A stretch of 64,000 bases of DNA from CBDCVY01 sp965223245 (GTDB lineage Bacteria; Nitrospinota; Nitrospinia; Nitrospinales; Nitrospinaceae), in contig CBDCVY010000013.1 in assembly GCA_965223245.1 (NCBI GenBank), positions 1,054,001 to 1,118,000 on the forward strand, in the 5' to 3' direction. Positions within the stretch are counted from its first letter, which is position 1. Every line of letters begins with the position of its first letter. Shown piece by piece: positions 43,177 through 52,571 of this stretch. The position numbers and the translations under genes were made by a program. The notes under the pieces were generated by a model that saw only the letters and a program-made list of their open reading frames with translations, had not been told where the DNA came from and searched no databases.

Positions 43177-43740
43177 ATGACAACCCAAACTAAACAAGAA
43201 AAAGTTTTGAACGGTGTTAACGTAACAAAAATGTTTGAAACCATTCACGCTGTAAAAGATAACCCTGAGATTGCCAAGTTCCGGTTTAAGGCAACCAATC
43301 AATGGGTTAAAGGTGGACATAATCGAACAACTATCAAGGAGTTTTTTGTGGCCGGTCAGGAAGATATGACTAGAACCGAGCCTTTCATTTTAGATGCGGA
43401 TGAGCCACCCGTTTTATTGGGTGAGGATATTGGTCCCAATCCAGTAGAGTACGTTTTAAAAGCATTAGCGGGTTGTATGACGACAACCATGGTTTATCAC
43501 GCAGCATCCCGAGGTATTAAAATTGAAGAAGTTGAATCGACATTAGAGGGAGACTTGGATCTACAAGGGTTTTTGGGATTGAATGATGACGTTCGTAAAG
43601 GGTATCAAAATGTTCGTGTGAATTTTAAAGTTAAATCAGATGCTCATCCTGCAATTCTAAAAGATCTTGCTGAGAATTCTCCTGTTTTCGATATTATATC
43701 GAATCCTGTTCCGGTGGAATGCTCTGTTACTAAGGCTTAA
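43177..43740 (+). CDS. OsmC family peroxidase-like protein
   Basis: A 187-residue OsmC-like protein. C100 in ALAGCMTTT and C182 in VECSV are the two redox cysteines; GPNPVEYVLKALAGC and GIKIEEVES frame the core. OsmC and Ohr proteins reduce organic hydroperoxides. AAGGAG sits nine bases before the ATG; the TTG at 43141 lies inside the operator and is not used. It is the second gene after tetR and carries a copy of its operator, so both are probably induced together. A 30-odd-residue N-terminal extension precedes the usual fold. Confidence 0.9.
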   Translation: MTTQTKQEKVLNGVNVTKMFETIHAVKDNPEIAKFRFKATNQWVKGGHNRTTIKEFFVAGQEDMTRTEPFILDADEPPVLLGEDIGPNPVEYVLKALAGCMTTTMVYHAASRGIKIEEVESTLEGDLDLQGFLGLNDDVRKGYQNVRVNFKVKSDAHPAILKDLAENSPVFDIISNPVPVECSVTKA

Positions 43741-43843
43741 AAAAAATTGAGTGAATCAAATCATTCAGGGAGGGGCTCTCAGTTTTTATCAAGAGTAAAA
43801 ATAAATTAATTCGTTTATTTATCTACTCTTTAATGCAAAAAAG

Positions 43844-43875
43844 AAACCGGAATCATTATCTAATGATTCCGGTTT
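43844..43875. terminator. Bidirectional terminator between osmC and sucD
   Basis: A 15-base perfect stem (43844-43858 with 43861-43875) and T-rich tails on both strands. It serves osmC on the plus strand and sucD on the minus strand. Confidence 0.9.
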
Positions 43876-43908
43876 TATATTTAAAAGAATTTTATATTGT
43901 TAGTAATG

Positions 43909-44775
43909 CTATAAGCACTTAGAAATTGTTTTGCCCAAGTCTGCTGGACTCTTAACAACCTTGATTCCGCATTTCTTCATTACTTTCATTTTACTTTCCG
44001 CAGTTCCCTGTCCACCTGAAATAATGGCTCCCGCATGTCCCATACGTCGCCCCGGAGGTGCGGTTTGCCCTGCAATAAAACCAACTACTGGTTTAGTGAT
44101 ATTTTTCTTAATGAAATAAGCAGCTTCATCTTCAGCCGATCCACCAATTTCTCCAATCATACAGATTGCTTTTGTGGAACGATCTTTTTGAAATAATTTA
44201 AGTACATCTATGTAGCGGGTTCCTATAATGGGATCTCCCCCAATCCCAACACAAGTGGATTGACCTATCCCTAAAGCAGTTAATTGTCCTACAGCTTCAT
44301 AAGTCAATGTGCCACTTCGAGAAATAATACCGACATTTCCTTTTTTATGAATATGGCCTGGCATGATTCCTATTTTTGCTTTACCCGGAGAAATAACTCC
44401 TGGGCAATTAGGGCCCACTAAACGAGAGTCTGTGTTTTGAAGGTATTTATAAACTTCCACCATATCGTAAACAGGAATTCCTTCACTGATACAAACAATT
44501 AATGGAACACCAGCATCTGCCGATTCAAGGATGGCATCTGCCGCAAACCCCGGGGGTACAAATATAACGCTTGCATTGGCTTTAGTTTTTGCAACTGCAT
44601 CTTTAACTGTATTAAAAACAGGAACTCCTAAAACTTCTTGGCCGCCTTTTCCGGGAGTAACACCTGCGACAACATTTGTTCCATATTTTTGGGCTTGTTC
44701 CGTATGGAACATGCCTTCTCGTCCTGTGATTCCTTGAACCAGTAACCGTGTTTTTTCATCTACAAGTATGCTCAT
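43909..44775 (-). CDS. sucD: Succinyl-CoA synthetase, alpha subunit
   Basis: A 288-residue alpha subunit that binds coenzyme A and carries the phospho-histidine. Marks: VQGITGREGMFHTEQ, GTNVVAGVTPGKGG, LVGPNCPGVISPG, GIMPGH and the active histidine in RRMGHAGAI. It converts succinyl-CoA and phosphate to succinate, or the reverse in the reductive cycle. It overlaps sucC by four bases (ATGA). Ends before a two-way terminator. Standard in every respect. Confidence 0.97.
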   Translation of the reverse strand: MSILVDEKTRLLVQGITGREGMFHTEQAQKYGTNVVAGVTPGKGGQEVLGVPVFNTVKDAVAKTKANASVIFVPPGFAADAILESADAGVPLIVCISEGIPVYDMVEVYKYLQNTDSRLVGPNCPGVISPGKAKIGIMPGHIHKKGNVGIISRSGTLTYEAVGQLTALGIGQSTCVGIGGDPIIGTRYIDVLKLFQKDRSTKAICMIGEIGGSAEDEAAYFIKKNITKPVVGFIAGQTAPPGRRMGHAGAIISGGQGTAESKMKVMKKCGIKVVKSPADLGKTISKCL

Positions 44776-45932
44776 TTGATTGCCTTCACCACTTTTTGAG
44801 CGGCATCTTTCATGCCGTTTCCAACAATAAAATTTAAACCTGATTCTTTTAAAAGGTAATGCCCTTCTTCCATGTTAGTTCCTTCCATTCTAATAACTAC
44901 AGGAACTTTCACGTCCAATTTTCTTGCTGCTGCGATGACTCCATTCGCTAAAATATCGCAACGTAAGATACCACCAAAAATGTTGATGAAAATAGCTTTG
45001 ACATTAGGATCGGAAAGTAAAATACGAAAAGCATTTTCAATCATTTCTTCATTTGCTCCGCCACCCACATCTAAAAAGTTAGCGGGTTGTCCGCCTGAAT
45101 GTTTAATGATATCCATAGTGGCCATTGCCAGACCCGCGCCATTGACCATGCATCCGATGTTGCCTTCCAATTGAATATAATTCAGGTGAAATTTACTAGC
45201 TTCAATTTCATTGGGATCTTCTTCATCAAGATCCCTATAGGCTAAAGTATCTTTGTGACGCCCTAAGGCATTATCATCAATGTCTACTTTGGCGTCTAAT
45301 GCTAAAATTCGATCATCTCCTGTGATAACAAGAGGGTTAATCTCCAGCATAGAAAGATCTTCTTTAACAAAACAATTATATAAATTAATAATAAATGGAA
45401 TTGCCTTTTTTAAAACCTCTCCACTGAGATTTAAACTGAAAGCAATTTTTCTTGCTAAGTAAGGTTTAACACCAACCACAGGATCCACATATTCAGTAAT
45501 GATTTTTTCAGGTGTGTCCTCTGCAACCTCTTCAATTTCCATTCCACCTGCTTCACTTGCCATAATCATTACTTGACTGGTCTCACGGTCAATGAGCAAG
45601 CTTATATAGAGCTCTTTAACAATTTCCATTCCCTCTTCGATAAGGATTTTTTTAACAAGTTTCCCTTCGGGGCCAGTCTGATGAGTTACGAGGGTCATTC
45701 CAAGGATTTCTCCTGCCAACTTTTCAGCTTCTTTGGGGCTCTTAGCCAGCTTTACGCCACCACCTTTTCCGCGGCCACCCGCATGGATTTGTGCTTTAAC
45801 CACAACCACCGGAGTACCTAACTCCTTGGCTGCATTGGAAGCTTCGGATTTTTTAGTGATCACTTTTCCATTGGGTACGGAAACGTTGTACTTACGAAGC
45901 AGTTCTTTCCCCTGATACTCGTGTATTTTCAT
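44772..45932 (-). CDS. sucC: Succinyl-CoA synthetase, beta subunit
   Basis: A 386-residue beta subunit with the ATP-grasp fold, start MKIHEYQGKELLRKYNV and VKAQIHAGGRGKGGGVKLA, plus the C-terminal NIFGGILRCDILANGV. It binds the nucleotide and succinate. Whether ATP or GTP is used is not visible to me. First gene of sucCD, with a good promoter 50 bases upstream. The neighbouring oxidoreductase fits use in a TCA or reductive TCA cycle. Confidence 0.97.
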   Translation of the reverse strand: MKIHEYQGKELLRKYNVSVPNGKVITKKSEASNAAKELGTPVVVVKAQIHAGGRGKGGGVKLAKSPKEAEKLAGEILGMTLVTHQTGPEGKLVKKILIEEGMEIVKELYISLLIDRETSQVMIMASEAGGMEIEEVAEDTPEKIITEYVDPVVGVKPYLARKIAFSLNLSGEVLKKAIPFIINLYNCFVKEDLSMLEINPLVITGDDRILALDAKVDIDDNALGRHKDTLAYRDLDEEDPNEIEASKFHLNYIQLEGNIGCMVNGAGLAMATMDIIKHSGGQPANFLDVGGGANEEMIENAFRILLSDPNVKAIFINIFGGILRCDILANGVIAAARKLDVKVPVVIRMEGTNMEEGHYLLKESGLNFIVGNGMKDAAQKVVKAIK

Positions 45933-45983
45933 AATATTTTTTTGGTTAGAAATAAATATTGGAACTGTTTAATGGAGGGCCGA

Positions 45984-46012
45984 TTTTTATCACATGGGAC
46001 GTGAATTGTCAA
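45984..46012 (-). promoter_or_regulatory. sucCD promoter
   Basis: On the minus strand TTGACA (46012-46007), 17 bases, TAAAAA (45989-45984). The leader is about 45 bases long before sucC. Confidence 0.6.
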
Positions 46013-46043
46013 AAAAAACTGGCTAAATTTTTAGGTGATTAAA

Positions 46044-46478
46044 TTAACACTTGGAGGTAATGCTTTTGGTTGGTCCCTGAGAGGGATTGGATGGAAGAGG
46101 GCTGCTATCATTCCGAAAAATTTGTTCCCAGGCGTCGCGCAAGGGGTTTAATATTTTTAGAATAGATTCTAAAGCTTTAGAGTCGGACTTTACATTGGCC
46201 GAGGTAAGTTGTCGTAAAATGAATTGGTAGAGGTCTTCTAATTTTCGAGAAATATCTCCTCCCTTTTCCAAATCCAAGGCTAGAGAAAGTTCGTTGATTA
46301 TATCGTGAGTTTTTTGTATGTATTTTCCTCTTCCAGGGATATCATTTTTTTCCATGGCTTGGATAGCCATATTGACGAATTTAATAGCTCCATCATACAT
46401 CATGATGATGAGTTTTCCCTGATTGGAAGTAGCGACTTCATTTCTTTGATATTCTTTAAAGTAATCTGCAGGACCCAT
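46044..46478 (-). CDS. fliS: Flagellar export chaperone FliS
   Basis: A 144-residue helical protein that binds flagellin and keeps it unfolded for export. Marks: YKEYQRNEVATSNQGKLIIMMYDGAIKFV (only YDGAIKF is the family core), HDIINELSLALDLEKGGDIS and LYQFILRQL. GGAGAG lies before the ATG. It follows fliD by 36 bases on the same strand. The C-terminus is serine/proline-rich. No flagellin gene is in the window. Confidence 0.93.
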   Translation of the reverse strand: MGPADYFKEYQRNEVATSNQGKLIIMMYDGAIKFVNMAIQAMEKNDIPGRGKYIQKTHDIINELSLALDLEKGGDISRKLEDLYQFILRQLTSANVKSDSKALESILKILNPLRDAWEQIFRNDSSPLPSNPSQGPTKSITSKC

Positions 46479-46514
46479 CCCTAATAACTCTCCTCAACTC
46501 TCAGTAATAAGTTT

Positions 46515-48128
46515 TTATTTATTAAACACACTTTTGATGCTTTCAATTGAATTAGAAAAAGCTTGTCTTTGAGTGTTTAATCGACCCAATATTAATTCCA
46601 GGTTAATAAATCGATCTCTAATATTTTGTTCAAACAATTCTAATCGTTCGTCCATATCAAAAATGGTTTCGTTTAAATCATCGATAGTACTAGTAACAGT
46701 TTTTATTTCAGATTCAAGTGGACCGTTTTGTGTGGTATCTAATAATGCACTAATTTGACTGTTTAATTGTTCAGCGACTCCCTTAGTTAGATCTATGGTG
46801 CCATAATTTCCGTCGACAGAAGTTCCTATTCTGAAGTTTAAACCTTCTGCGGAAGTGCCCTCGGCACCTGCGAAAAAATTTCCTGTTCCTGTAGCATTTG
46901 TAAAGTTCGGTTCACCTACTTTCCGGAGTTGTGGAACTCCACCCAGCACTCGGACTTCAAATGATCCCGCTTCAGTTTTGTCAGTAAACCCTACAAAGGT
47001 GACAGCGGAGTTATTGGCATTACCCTTACTGGCAAATAGTCCCGCTACACTTTGGGAATCTTCTAAAAGTGCTTCATCTAATTTTGGAGAATCTACTATT
47101 AGAGTTCCATCGGATTGTGTGGTGATTCCAATTTGAGCCAGAAATGAGTTTGCCCCTTTGAGTCCATCGATTTCTCCTGTGGTGACGCTCCGCAACGTAT
47201 TTTGGAGGTTCTGAACCATAAAGTTCCCAAATAGAAGACCGGTTTCCAAAGTCTCCTCATCAAATGTCAATTGGTCTCTTAAAAATTCAAAGAGTTGGTT
47301 ATAGCCATCTACAAAATCAAAAATTTTGGTTTTAATTTCTTCTCTGTCTGTTTTGACTTCAATAGTACCGCTGCCGGTTGACACCAAATTTAAAATAGTC
47401 CCTTGAACAATATCATTAACTGTATTGCTCGATTTAACGATATCAATTCCATCCAGTTTTAACAAAGCGTCTTGTGCGGATTGAGTTTCAGTGAAAGTCA
47501 TGGAATCGAATTCTCCAGTGCCAATGCTGGAGGTGAAGAGCCGGGCAGTGACTGTGTTTTCAGCACCCGTCTTAGTACCTGATAAAAGTAACCTTACCGG
47601 TGTAGATCCACTTCCATCGTTGATGAAAGATGCTTGTACATCTGCTCCAGAATTGTTGATAGCCAATCGTAACCCGTCCAAGGAATTATTGGATGAGTCA
47701 ATCTGGATAAAAGTAGTTTTGTCTCCTACTTTTATTTCAAATATTCCTGGTTGTACTTGACTGCTAATGGACTCAAAACCTGCAGAAGTTATCTTTCCTT
47801 CCTTTGCCAATTGGGTGACTTCAAGGGTAAAGGACCCTGAAGTAGAAAGGCTTGTGGGATTAATTTCGACAACGTCTCCCTCACCAGAAGTTTTAGAAAA
47901 TTCCCCTTTATTTGAAATAAATCGACTTTCCGTACTAATGGAGGCAAGAGAGGTTTTAAACACCTGTAATTGTGACTTTAGATCCTGAAAAGCATTGAGC
48001 TTCTCTTCCTCAAGTTCAACCTGGGCAATTTTGAGATCAATAGGTCTCCCTTGGAGCTGAATAAGTTTACTCACCACATCGGCAGTATCAAAACCAGATT
48101 GAATTCCAAATATTGAGGTTTCAGCCAT
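46515..48128 (-). CDS. fliD: Flagellar hook-associated protein 2 (filament cap) FliD
   Basis: A 537-residue cap protein. The N-terminal coiled region begins GIQSGFDTADVVSKLIQLQG, as in the FliD_N family; the central beta domains are variable, and the C-terminal helix bundle ends SIESIKSVFNK after FDMDERLELFEQNIRDRF. It caps the filament and lets flagellin polymerise. A GGAAA site precedes the ATG. A sigma-28 type promoter lies 52 bases upstream. Usual length for the family. Confidence 0.93.
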   Translation of the reverse strand: MAETSIFGIQSGFDTADVVSKLIQLQGRPIDLKIAQVELEEEKLNAFQDLKSQLQVFKTSLASISTESRFISNKGEFSKTSGEGDVVEINPTSLSTSGSFTLEVTQLAKEGKITSAGFESISSQVQPGIFEIKVGDKTTFIQIDSSNNSLDGLRLAINNSGADVQASFINDGSGSTPVRLLLSGTKTGAENTVTARLFTSSIGTGEFDSMTFTETQSAQDALLKLDGIDIVKSSNTVNDIVQGTILNLVSTGSGTIEVKTDREEIKTKIFDFVDGYNQLFEFLRDQLTFDEETLETGLLFGNFMVQNLQNTLRSVTTGEIDGLKGANSFLAQIGITTQSDGTLIVDSPKLDEALLEDSQSVAGLFASKGNANNSAVTFVGFTDKTEAGSFEVRVLGGVPQLRKVGEPNFTNATGTGNFFAGAEGTSAEGLNFRIGTSVDGNYGTIDLTKGVAEQLNSQISALLDTTQNGPLESEIKTVTSTIDDLNETIFDMDERLELFEQNIRDRFINLELILGRLNTQRQAFSNSIESIKSVFNK

Positions 48129-48179
48129 TTAAAGTTTCCAAATCCAAGAGCTAATAAAAATATTCAGTTACTTTGATGG

Positions 48180-48207
48180 TTATCGGCTGTAAACCTTTTA
48201 AACTTTA
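48180..48207 (-). promoter_or_regulatory. Flagellar sigma-28 (FliA) promoter of fliD-fliS
   Basis: On the minus strand TAAAGTTT (48207-48200), 12 bases, GCCGATAA (48187-48180). Both blocks equal the enteric FliA consensus exactly; the spacer is one base longer than the usual 11. About 51 bases from the ATG. Confidence 0.8.
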
Positions 48208-48370
48208 GGGTTCCAGGTCTTTTAACCACTGATTTGGAAAAAATGTGGGTTAGGTATAGGCATTTCAAGGGGTTTCTTCTAACTAATTGAAAACATTGAT
48301 AAAATTTAAAAGTCTTTGAAAAAGTTAGATTTTCTTGAACAAAGTCAAAAGGAAATGCTATAAGGCATGT

Positions 48371-49027
48371 ATGAATGAACAATTTGATCTGTTTTCGGAT
48401 AACAATGTTGACTCAGCCCCAAGTAAACCGAAGGAGTCTAATCCTCGGATATTGTACTTTGATTTAGAGACCCAAAAAAGTGCAGATGAAGTTGGAGGTT
48501 GGGGAAATAGCCACAAAATGGGTTTGGCGGTAGGGGCTGTTTGGGATAGCTTAGAAAAAAAATATCTCACTTATCTTGAAGAAGAAGCGTCCGATTTAGT
48601 AAAAAAATTAGTAACAGCGGATTTAGTTGTAGGCTTTAATGTTATTGGATTTGATTATGCTGTTTTACAACCCTATGCCAATGACCTGCATATTGACCTT
48701 CAAGAAATAAATACCTTTGATATGTTAACTGATGTTCATCGAAAACTTAATCATCGACTCAGTTTAAATAATTTAGCTCAGATAACCTTAGGCGCGGAGA
48801 AAAGTGCAGATGGACTAGTTTCATTGCGTTGGTATAAAGAGTATTTACAAGGGGATTCTGCAAAGTTAGATAAAATCATAGAATATTGTAAGAAAGATGT
48901 AGAAATTACCCGCGATTTATTTTTGTTTGGAGAAAAGAACGGTTATGTGGAATATGAAAGTCGCTCGAAAGGCCGAGCGCGATTAGAAGTAGACTGGAAG
49001 CTGGATCGCCTGGCCAAAAAGAATTAA
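48371..49027 (+). CDS. DEDDy-type 3'-5' exonuclease domain protein
   Basis: About 218 residues. The RNase H-like exonuclease motifs are in order: YFDLETQ (D31, E33), GFNVIGFDY (D95) and YCKKDVEIT (Y172, D176), which is the DEDDy arrangement of proofreading-type nucleases. No polymerase or helicase domain is attached. The ATG at 48371 has AAGG six bases upstream; a TTG at 48335 is less likely. It is divergent from fliD. It could trim DNA or RNA 3' ends; the substrate is unknown. YprB-like proteins are the nearest group that comes to mind. Confidence 0.82.
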   Translation: MNEQFDLFSDNNVDSAPSKPKESNPRILYFDLETQKSADEVGGWGNSHKMGLAVGAVWDSLEKKYLTYLEEEASDLVKKLVTADLVVGFNVIGFDYAVLQPYANDLHIDLQEINTFDMLTDVHRKLNHRLSLNNLAQITLGAEKSADGLVSLRWYKEYLQGDSAKLDKIIEYCKKDVEITRDLFLFGEKNGYVEYESRSKGRARLEVDWKLDRLAKKN

Positions 49028-49060
49028 ATTGTAAGTTCCAACGGAAGATTTTCTTGCTCC

Positions 49061-49843
49061 CTATTTTTTCTCAGCTAGAGCTTTGATAATAGCTTTTTCG
49101 GTCATTGGTCCCCAGACACCATCGGCTAATAGTTCTTTATCTTCCTGAAAATGCATAAGAGATCCTTTAGAAACGGGTCCCCACTTTCCGTCCACCTTCC
49201 CTTTATAATATCCCAAATTTTTTAGAGCTTTTTGTCGATTTCTTACGCTTGTGAAATTGTTGGCATTAAAACGGATGGCTTCCACAATAGTTTGCAAGGT
49301 GTTTCCGGGGCATGAGGGTTTTCCAAATAAAAAATGTCCGTATAAATCATTTTCCTTCCAGTCCCAATGTTCTCGACAAATTTGCCATAATATTAGTCCC
49401 GCTAATAACTGTTGATCATTAGGTTGGCCAGCGGTAGGATCTGTTACTTTTTCACCCTGGAATAGGCCTTCGAACATTACGGACATGAACTCAGCATTCT
49501 CATCCCCAGGGCGTCCTTTAAATCCTTGAGACCAGGTCGCTTTATTTAAGTTGTTACATAATATAATTTGCCCATTTTTACGAATTGCGAAGGTATATGC
49601 AATACTTTCAACCCCTCCTTTTCGTAGGTGTGAATTCTTACTTGTATGGTATTTGGCAACTGCCTCTACGGTACCCCAGCCTAATTCTTGATGTAAAACT
49701 AAGCCCTTAATATTGACGGGATCGCGTAGTTTCCATTTTCGTCCTTTGGAATTTCTTTTTAATTTTTTTCGCCCGTCAATAGGCTTTTTCATACTTAATG
49801 CTTTTGCGACTATGGCTAATTGCTCTAGGATATCTTCTTCCAT
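49061..49843 (-). CDS. PGRP/Amidase_2-type cell-wall amidase with peptidoglycan-binding domain
   Basis: A 260-residue protein. An Amidase_2/PGRP domain (about 40-195) carries candidate zinc ligands H51 (LVLHQE), H170 and C178 (GHFLFGKPSCPG). The peptidoglycan-binding domain (198-256) has GYYKGKVDGKWGP and DGVWGPMTEKAI, two repeats of the same fold. No signal peptide is visible: the start is MEEDILEQLAIVAKAL, soluble and acidic. The layout resembles endolysins or cytosolic recycling amidases. Neighbour of moxR on the same strand, 104 bases away. Activity is likely; location is uncertain. Confidence 0.75.
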   Translation of the reverse strand: MEEDILEQLAIVAKALSMKKPIDGRKKLKRNSKGRKWKLRDPVNIKGLVLHQELGWGTVEAVAKYHTSKNSHLRKGGVESIAYTFAIRKNGQIILCNNLNKATWSQGFKGRPGDENAEFMSVMFEGLFQGEKVTDPTAGQPNDQQLLAGLILWQICREHWDWKENDLYGHFLFGKPSCPGNTLQTIVEAIRFNANNFTSVRNRQKALKNLGYYKGKVDGKWGPVSKGSLMHFQEDKELLADGVWGPMTEKAIIKALAEKK

Positions 49844-49947
49844 GGCAGCTCCAAAGTTTTACGTTTAATCCAGCGTAACCAGGACCAAATCAAAAACTAT
49901 AAATCGCTTTTCGGAATAAATCAAGGTTGTGGGGAAGCAATTTGAAA

Positions 49948-50946
49948 CTATTTAGTTTTTACATTGTCCAGTAGTTTTTCAATTATATCTACAGGTTTTA
50001 AGTTTTCTGCTTCTGCTTTAAAATTAAGAATAATTCTATGTTCTAAGACTTGGCGAGCGACACTTCGAATATCCTCTGTACTTACAGCGACCCTATTATC
50101 CATTAAAGCCCGTGTTTTGGCTGCTATTATTAAATATTGTGAGGCTCTCGGTCCAGCACCCCAGTTTACCCATTCATTTACAAAGTCAGGGGAAATCTTA
50201 CTCTTAGGTCGGGTGGCTTGTACCAAATCAACGGCAAAATGGGCTACATGGTCGGAGATAGGGACACGAGGAACCAACTCTTGTAGTTTTACAATTTGCT
50301 CGGAATCCATTACCACATCTAAATCGGGATGATGCCCGGAAGTTGTTGAAACGGCTATATCAACTTCTTGTTCTCTGGTCGGGTATTCCACATTAATGAG
50401 AAACATAAAGCGATCTAACTGTGCCTCAGGAAGAGGATACGTTCCCTCATGCTCAATAGGGTTTTGAGTAGCAAACACTAAGAAGGGTTGCTCTAAGTGG
50501 AAAGTAGAAGTTCCAGCGGTAATTTGTTTTTCCTGCATTGCTTGTAACAAAGCAGCCTGAGTTTTTGGGGGGGTACGATTTATTTCGTCAGCTAAAATTA
50601 TATTGGAAAATACAGGACCTTTAATAAATCTAAAGTCACGTTTTCCAGTTGCATGATCTTCGTAAAGTATTTCTGTTCCTGTGATATCTGTAGGCATCAA
50701 ATCAGGAGTGAACTGGATTCGTTTGAATTCTAGTTTAAGAATTTTTGCAAGTGAACTGACTAAAAGGGTTTTTGCTAAGCCCGGAACACCGACAAATAAA
50801 CAATGTCCTTTAGAAAAAAGAGCTATTAAGAGATTTTCGATGACATGGTCTTGACCAATTATGACTTTGCGAATTTCATGAATTACTTTTTCTTTAGCTT
50901 CGAGAAATTCTTTGGCTAATGTCAGATCCTCTACTGGTGTTTCCAT
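49948..50946 (-). CDS. MoxR family AAA+ ATPase
   Basis: A 332-residue MoxR-type ATPase. Walker A is GVPGLAKTLL, Walker B ILADEINRTPPKTQAALLQAMQE, sensor ATQNPIEHEGTYPLPEAQLDRF (only parts quoted), and VNWGAGPRASQYLIIAAKT is the C-terminal mark. MoxR proteins act as chaperones for metal insertion or protein assembly, usually with a DUF58 or VWA partner. None is next to it here; instead a peptidase MA/TPR gene and DUF4175 lie upstream. AAGGAAAA precedes the ATG. Confidence 0.93.
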   Translation of the reverse strand: METPVEDLTLAKEFLEAKEKVIHEIRKVIIGQDHVIENLLIALFSKGHCLFVGVPGLAKTLLVSSLAKILKLEFKRIQFTPDLMPTDITGTEILYEDHATGKRDFRFIKGPVFSNIILADEINRTPPKTQAALLQAMQEKQITAGTSTFHLEQPFLVFATQNPIEHEGTYPLPEAQLDRFMFLINVEYPTREQEVDIAVSTTSGHHPDLDVVMDSEQIVKLQELVPRVPISDHVAHFAVDLVQATRPKSKISPDFVNEWVNWGAGPRASQYLIIAAKTRALMDNRVAVSTEDIRSVARQVLEHRIILNFKAEAENLKPVDIIEKLLDNVKTK

Positions 50947-50996
50947 TATTTTTCCTTGTCGAATATTGGCTGTAAGTTGAATTTTTGGGACGAGGT

Positions 50997-52571
50997 TTAT
51001 TTGATTAAGCTGAATAACCTCACTTGTTCCTCTTTCTTTGATGTTTTAGCTAGTTTTGTATAAATATTGATTAGTCTAGCATGGACCAGGGGGTTAAAAG
51101 GATTGATTTTCTCCGCTTGTTTAAAATAAAATTCTGATTTGGAAAAGTTTTTACGGAAAAAGTAAACTTCTCCCAAGTTACTCAAGGTTGTATGAAACAT
51201 TGGATAATACTTTAGGCTTTCTTGAAGAAGCTTTTCTGCTTCTTTATCTTGATTATTGGACAAGTAGGTAATTGCTAATTTGTTATAAAGTACTGGAGAT
51301 AAAGTTTGGGAATTTTCAATGGCTTTTTCATATTCAATGATAGCTGCTTCTACAAATTGACGCGATTTTAATATATCTCCCAGAAGGGTAAAATCCTGAG
51401 CTTGTCTGCTAACGGAAGTTATATCGGTTTTACTTTCAGAAGTTTCTCCAAATTGAGATTGATTTTTTTTAAATTGGAACTTTAATACTGTGAGTCCCGG
51501 GATTTTTTTTAAGGGTTGTTTTTTAATATAATCTTTCCATTGAGTTTGAAACTTTGATAGTGAATTGCCCAACAGTTCCTCTAAAACTTTTTCCACTAAT
51601 TTATTTTGTGACAAAGCATCAGCTAATGATGCCAAAATATTTTCCCCATTAGTATGGACCATGTAATCTATCATGGTTGCCACTTCCGCATACGCTAATT
51701 GAACGTCTTCAGCACTTTTAAGTTTAGCGAAGGAAGGCATCATTGCTTCAAGTTCAACCATATAATCGTTTGTTAAAGCATCTGCTAATACGGTCTCCAT
51801 AATAGGTGATAGATGGTTTTCCCCATTCCGCCATCGAGCTTCTAAAAATTTAGCCATTCCTTCGTGGAGCCAGAGTGGCGCATTATTATTGCTTTTACTG
51901 CTTAATAAATAATGAACGTATTCATGACTTAAAGTATCTAACCAATTATATCCACGAACTAACGAACCCGGAGAAATCATCATGATACGATTGTATTTAC
52001 ATAGAGCAACTGTTCCTGAGGTCATGATGTCTTTTAATGTTAACGGTGAAATGCGAGAAAATGGTTCCCGGTCAGGATAAATTTCGATTAAAACTTTATC
52101 TTTGGGATAGAAATTTAAAATTTTCCCTAATACTTGATAAGATTTCTCTAGCACTTCTTCTGCGAAAGGAATTAGAACTTCGTCTGGTCCATCAGAATAA
52201 TGGAAAATGAAATGATCGGATTCGTGGGAAACAAAACCTTGTGTTGCATCAAGTGTGTTCTTGACTAACGTCTTAAATGTTTTAACTATGGATTGAGTGT
52301 CTTCAACATCTTTAAGTAATTCCCATGCTTTTTGATAATTACCTTTATAAAACTCGACCCTGGCTTCAAAGAAAATAACATCCCCAGAGTTGGGATAAGT
52401 CTTGTTTAGGGTTTTTACATAGGACTGGGCTTTGCTAAATTGCCATTGGTCGATATAGGAATAACCTCGGGTTATATCTTCTTGAAAACCAGCAAAGGCG
52501 ATACCAGTTAAAATCCAATTAAATAAAGCCAAAATTAAAAAGTTGAGAAAATGTTTTTTAAAAGTCATCAT
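50997..52571 (-). CDS. TPR protein with peptidase MA-like (gluzincin) domain
   Basis: A 524-residue exported protein. A hydrophobic start (FLNFLILALFNWILTG) acts as signal. TPR-like helices flank a zinc peptidase domain with HEYVH (216-220) and a third ligand E237 in LWLHEGMAKFLEARW, the spacing of gluzincins such as peptidase MA. More TPR repeats follow (about 390-510; NKLAITYLSNNQDKEAEKLL, TLSNLGEVYFFRKNFSKSEF). It is probably periplasmic. The start overlaps the end of DUF4175 by four bases, so they are coupled. Substrate unknown. Confidence 0.82.
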   Translation of the reverse strand: MMTFKKHFLNFLILALFNWILTGIAFAGFQEDITRGYSYIDQWQFSKAQSYVKTLNKTYPNSGDVIFFEARVEFYKGNYQKAWELLKDVEDTQSIVKTFKTLVKNTLDATQGFVSHESDHFIFHYSDGPDEVLIPFAEEVLEKSYQVLGKILNFYPKDKVLIEIYPDREPFSRISPLTLKDIMTSGTVALCKYNRIMMISPGSLVRGYNWLDTLSHEYVHYLLSSKSNNNAPLWLHEGMAKFLEARWRNGENHLSPIMETVLADALTNDYMVELEAMMPSFAKLKSAEDVQLAYAEVATMIDYMVHTNGENILASLADALSQNKLVEKVLEELLGNSLSKFQTQWKDYIKKQPLKKIPGLTVLKFQFKKNQSQFGETSESKTDITSVSRQAQDFTLLGDILKSRQFVEAAIIEYEKAIENSQTLSPVLYNKLAITYLSNNQDKEAEKLLQESLKYYPMFHTTLSNLGEVYFFRKNFSKSEFYFKQAEKINPFNPLVHARLINIYTKLAKTSKKEEQVRLFSLIK

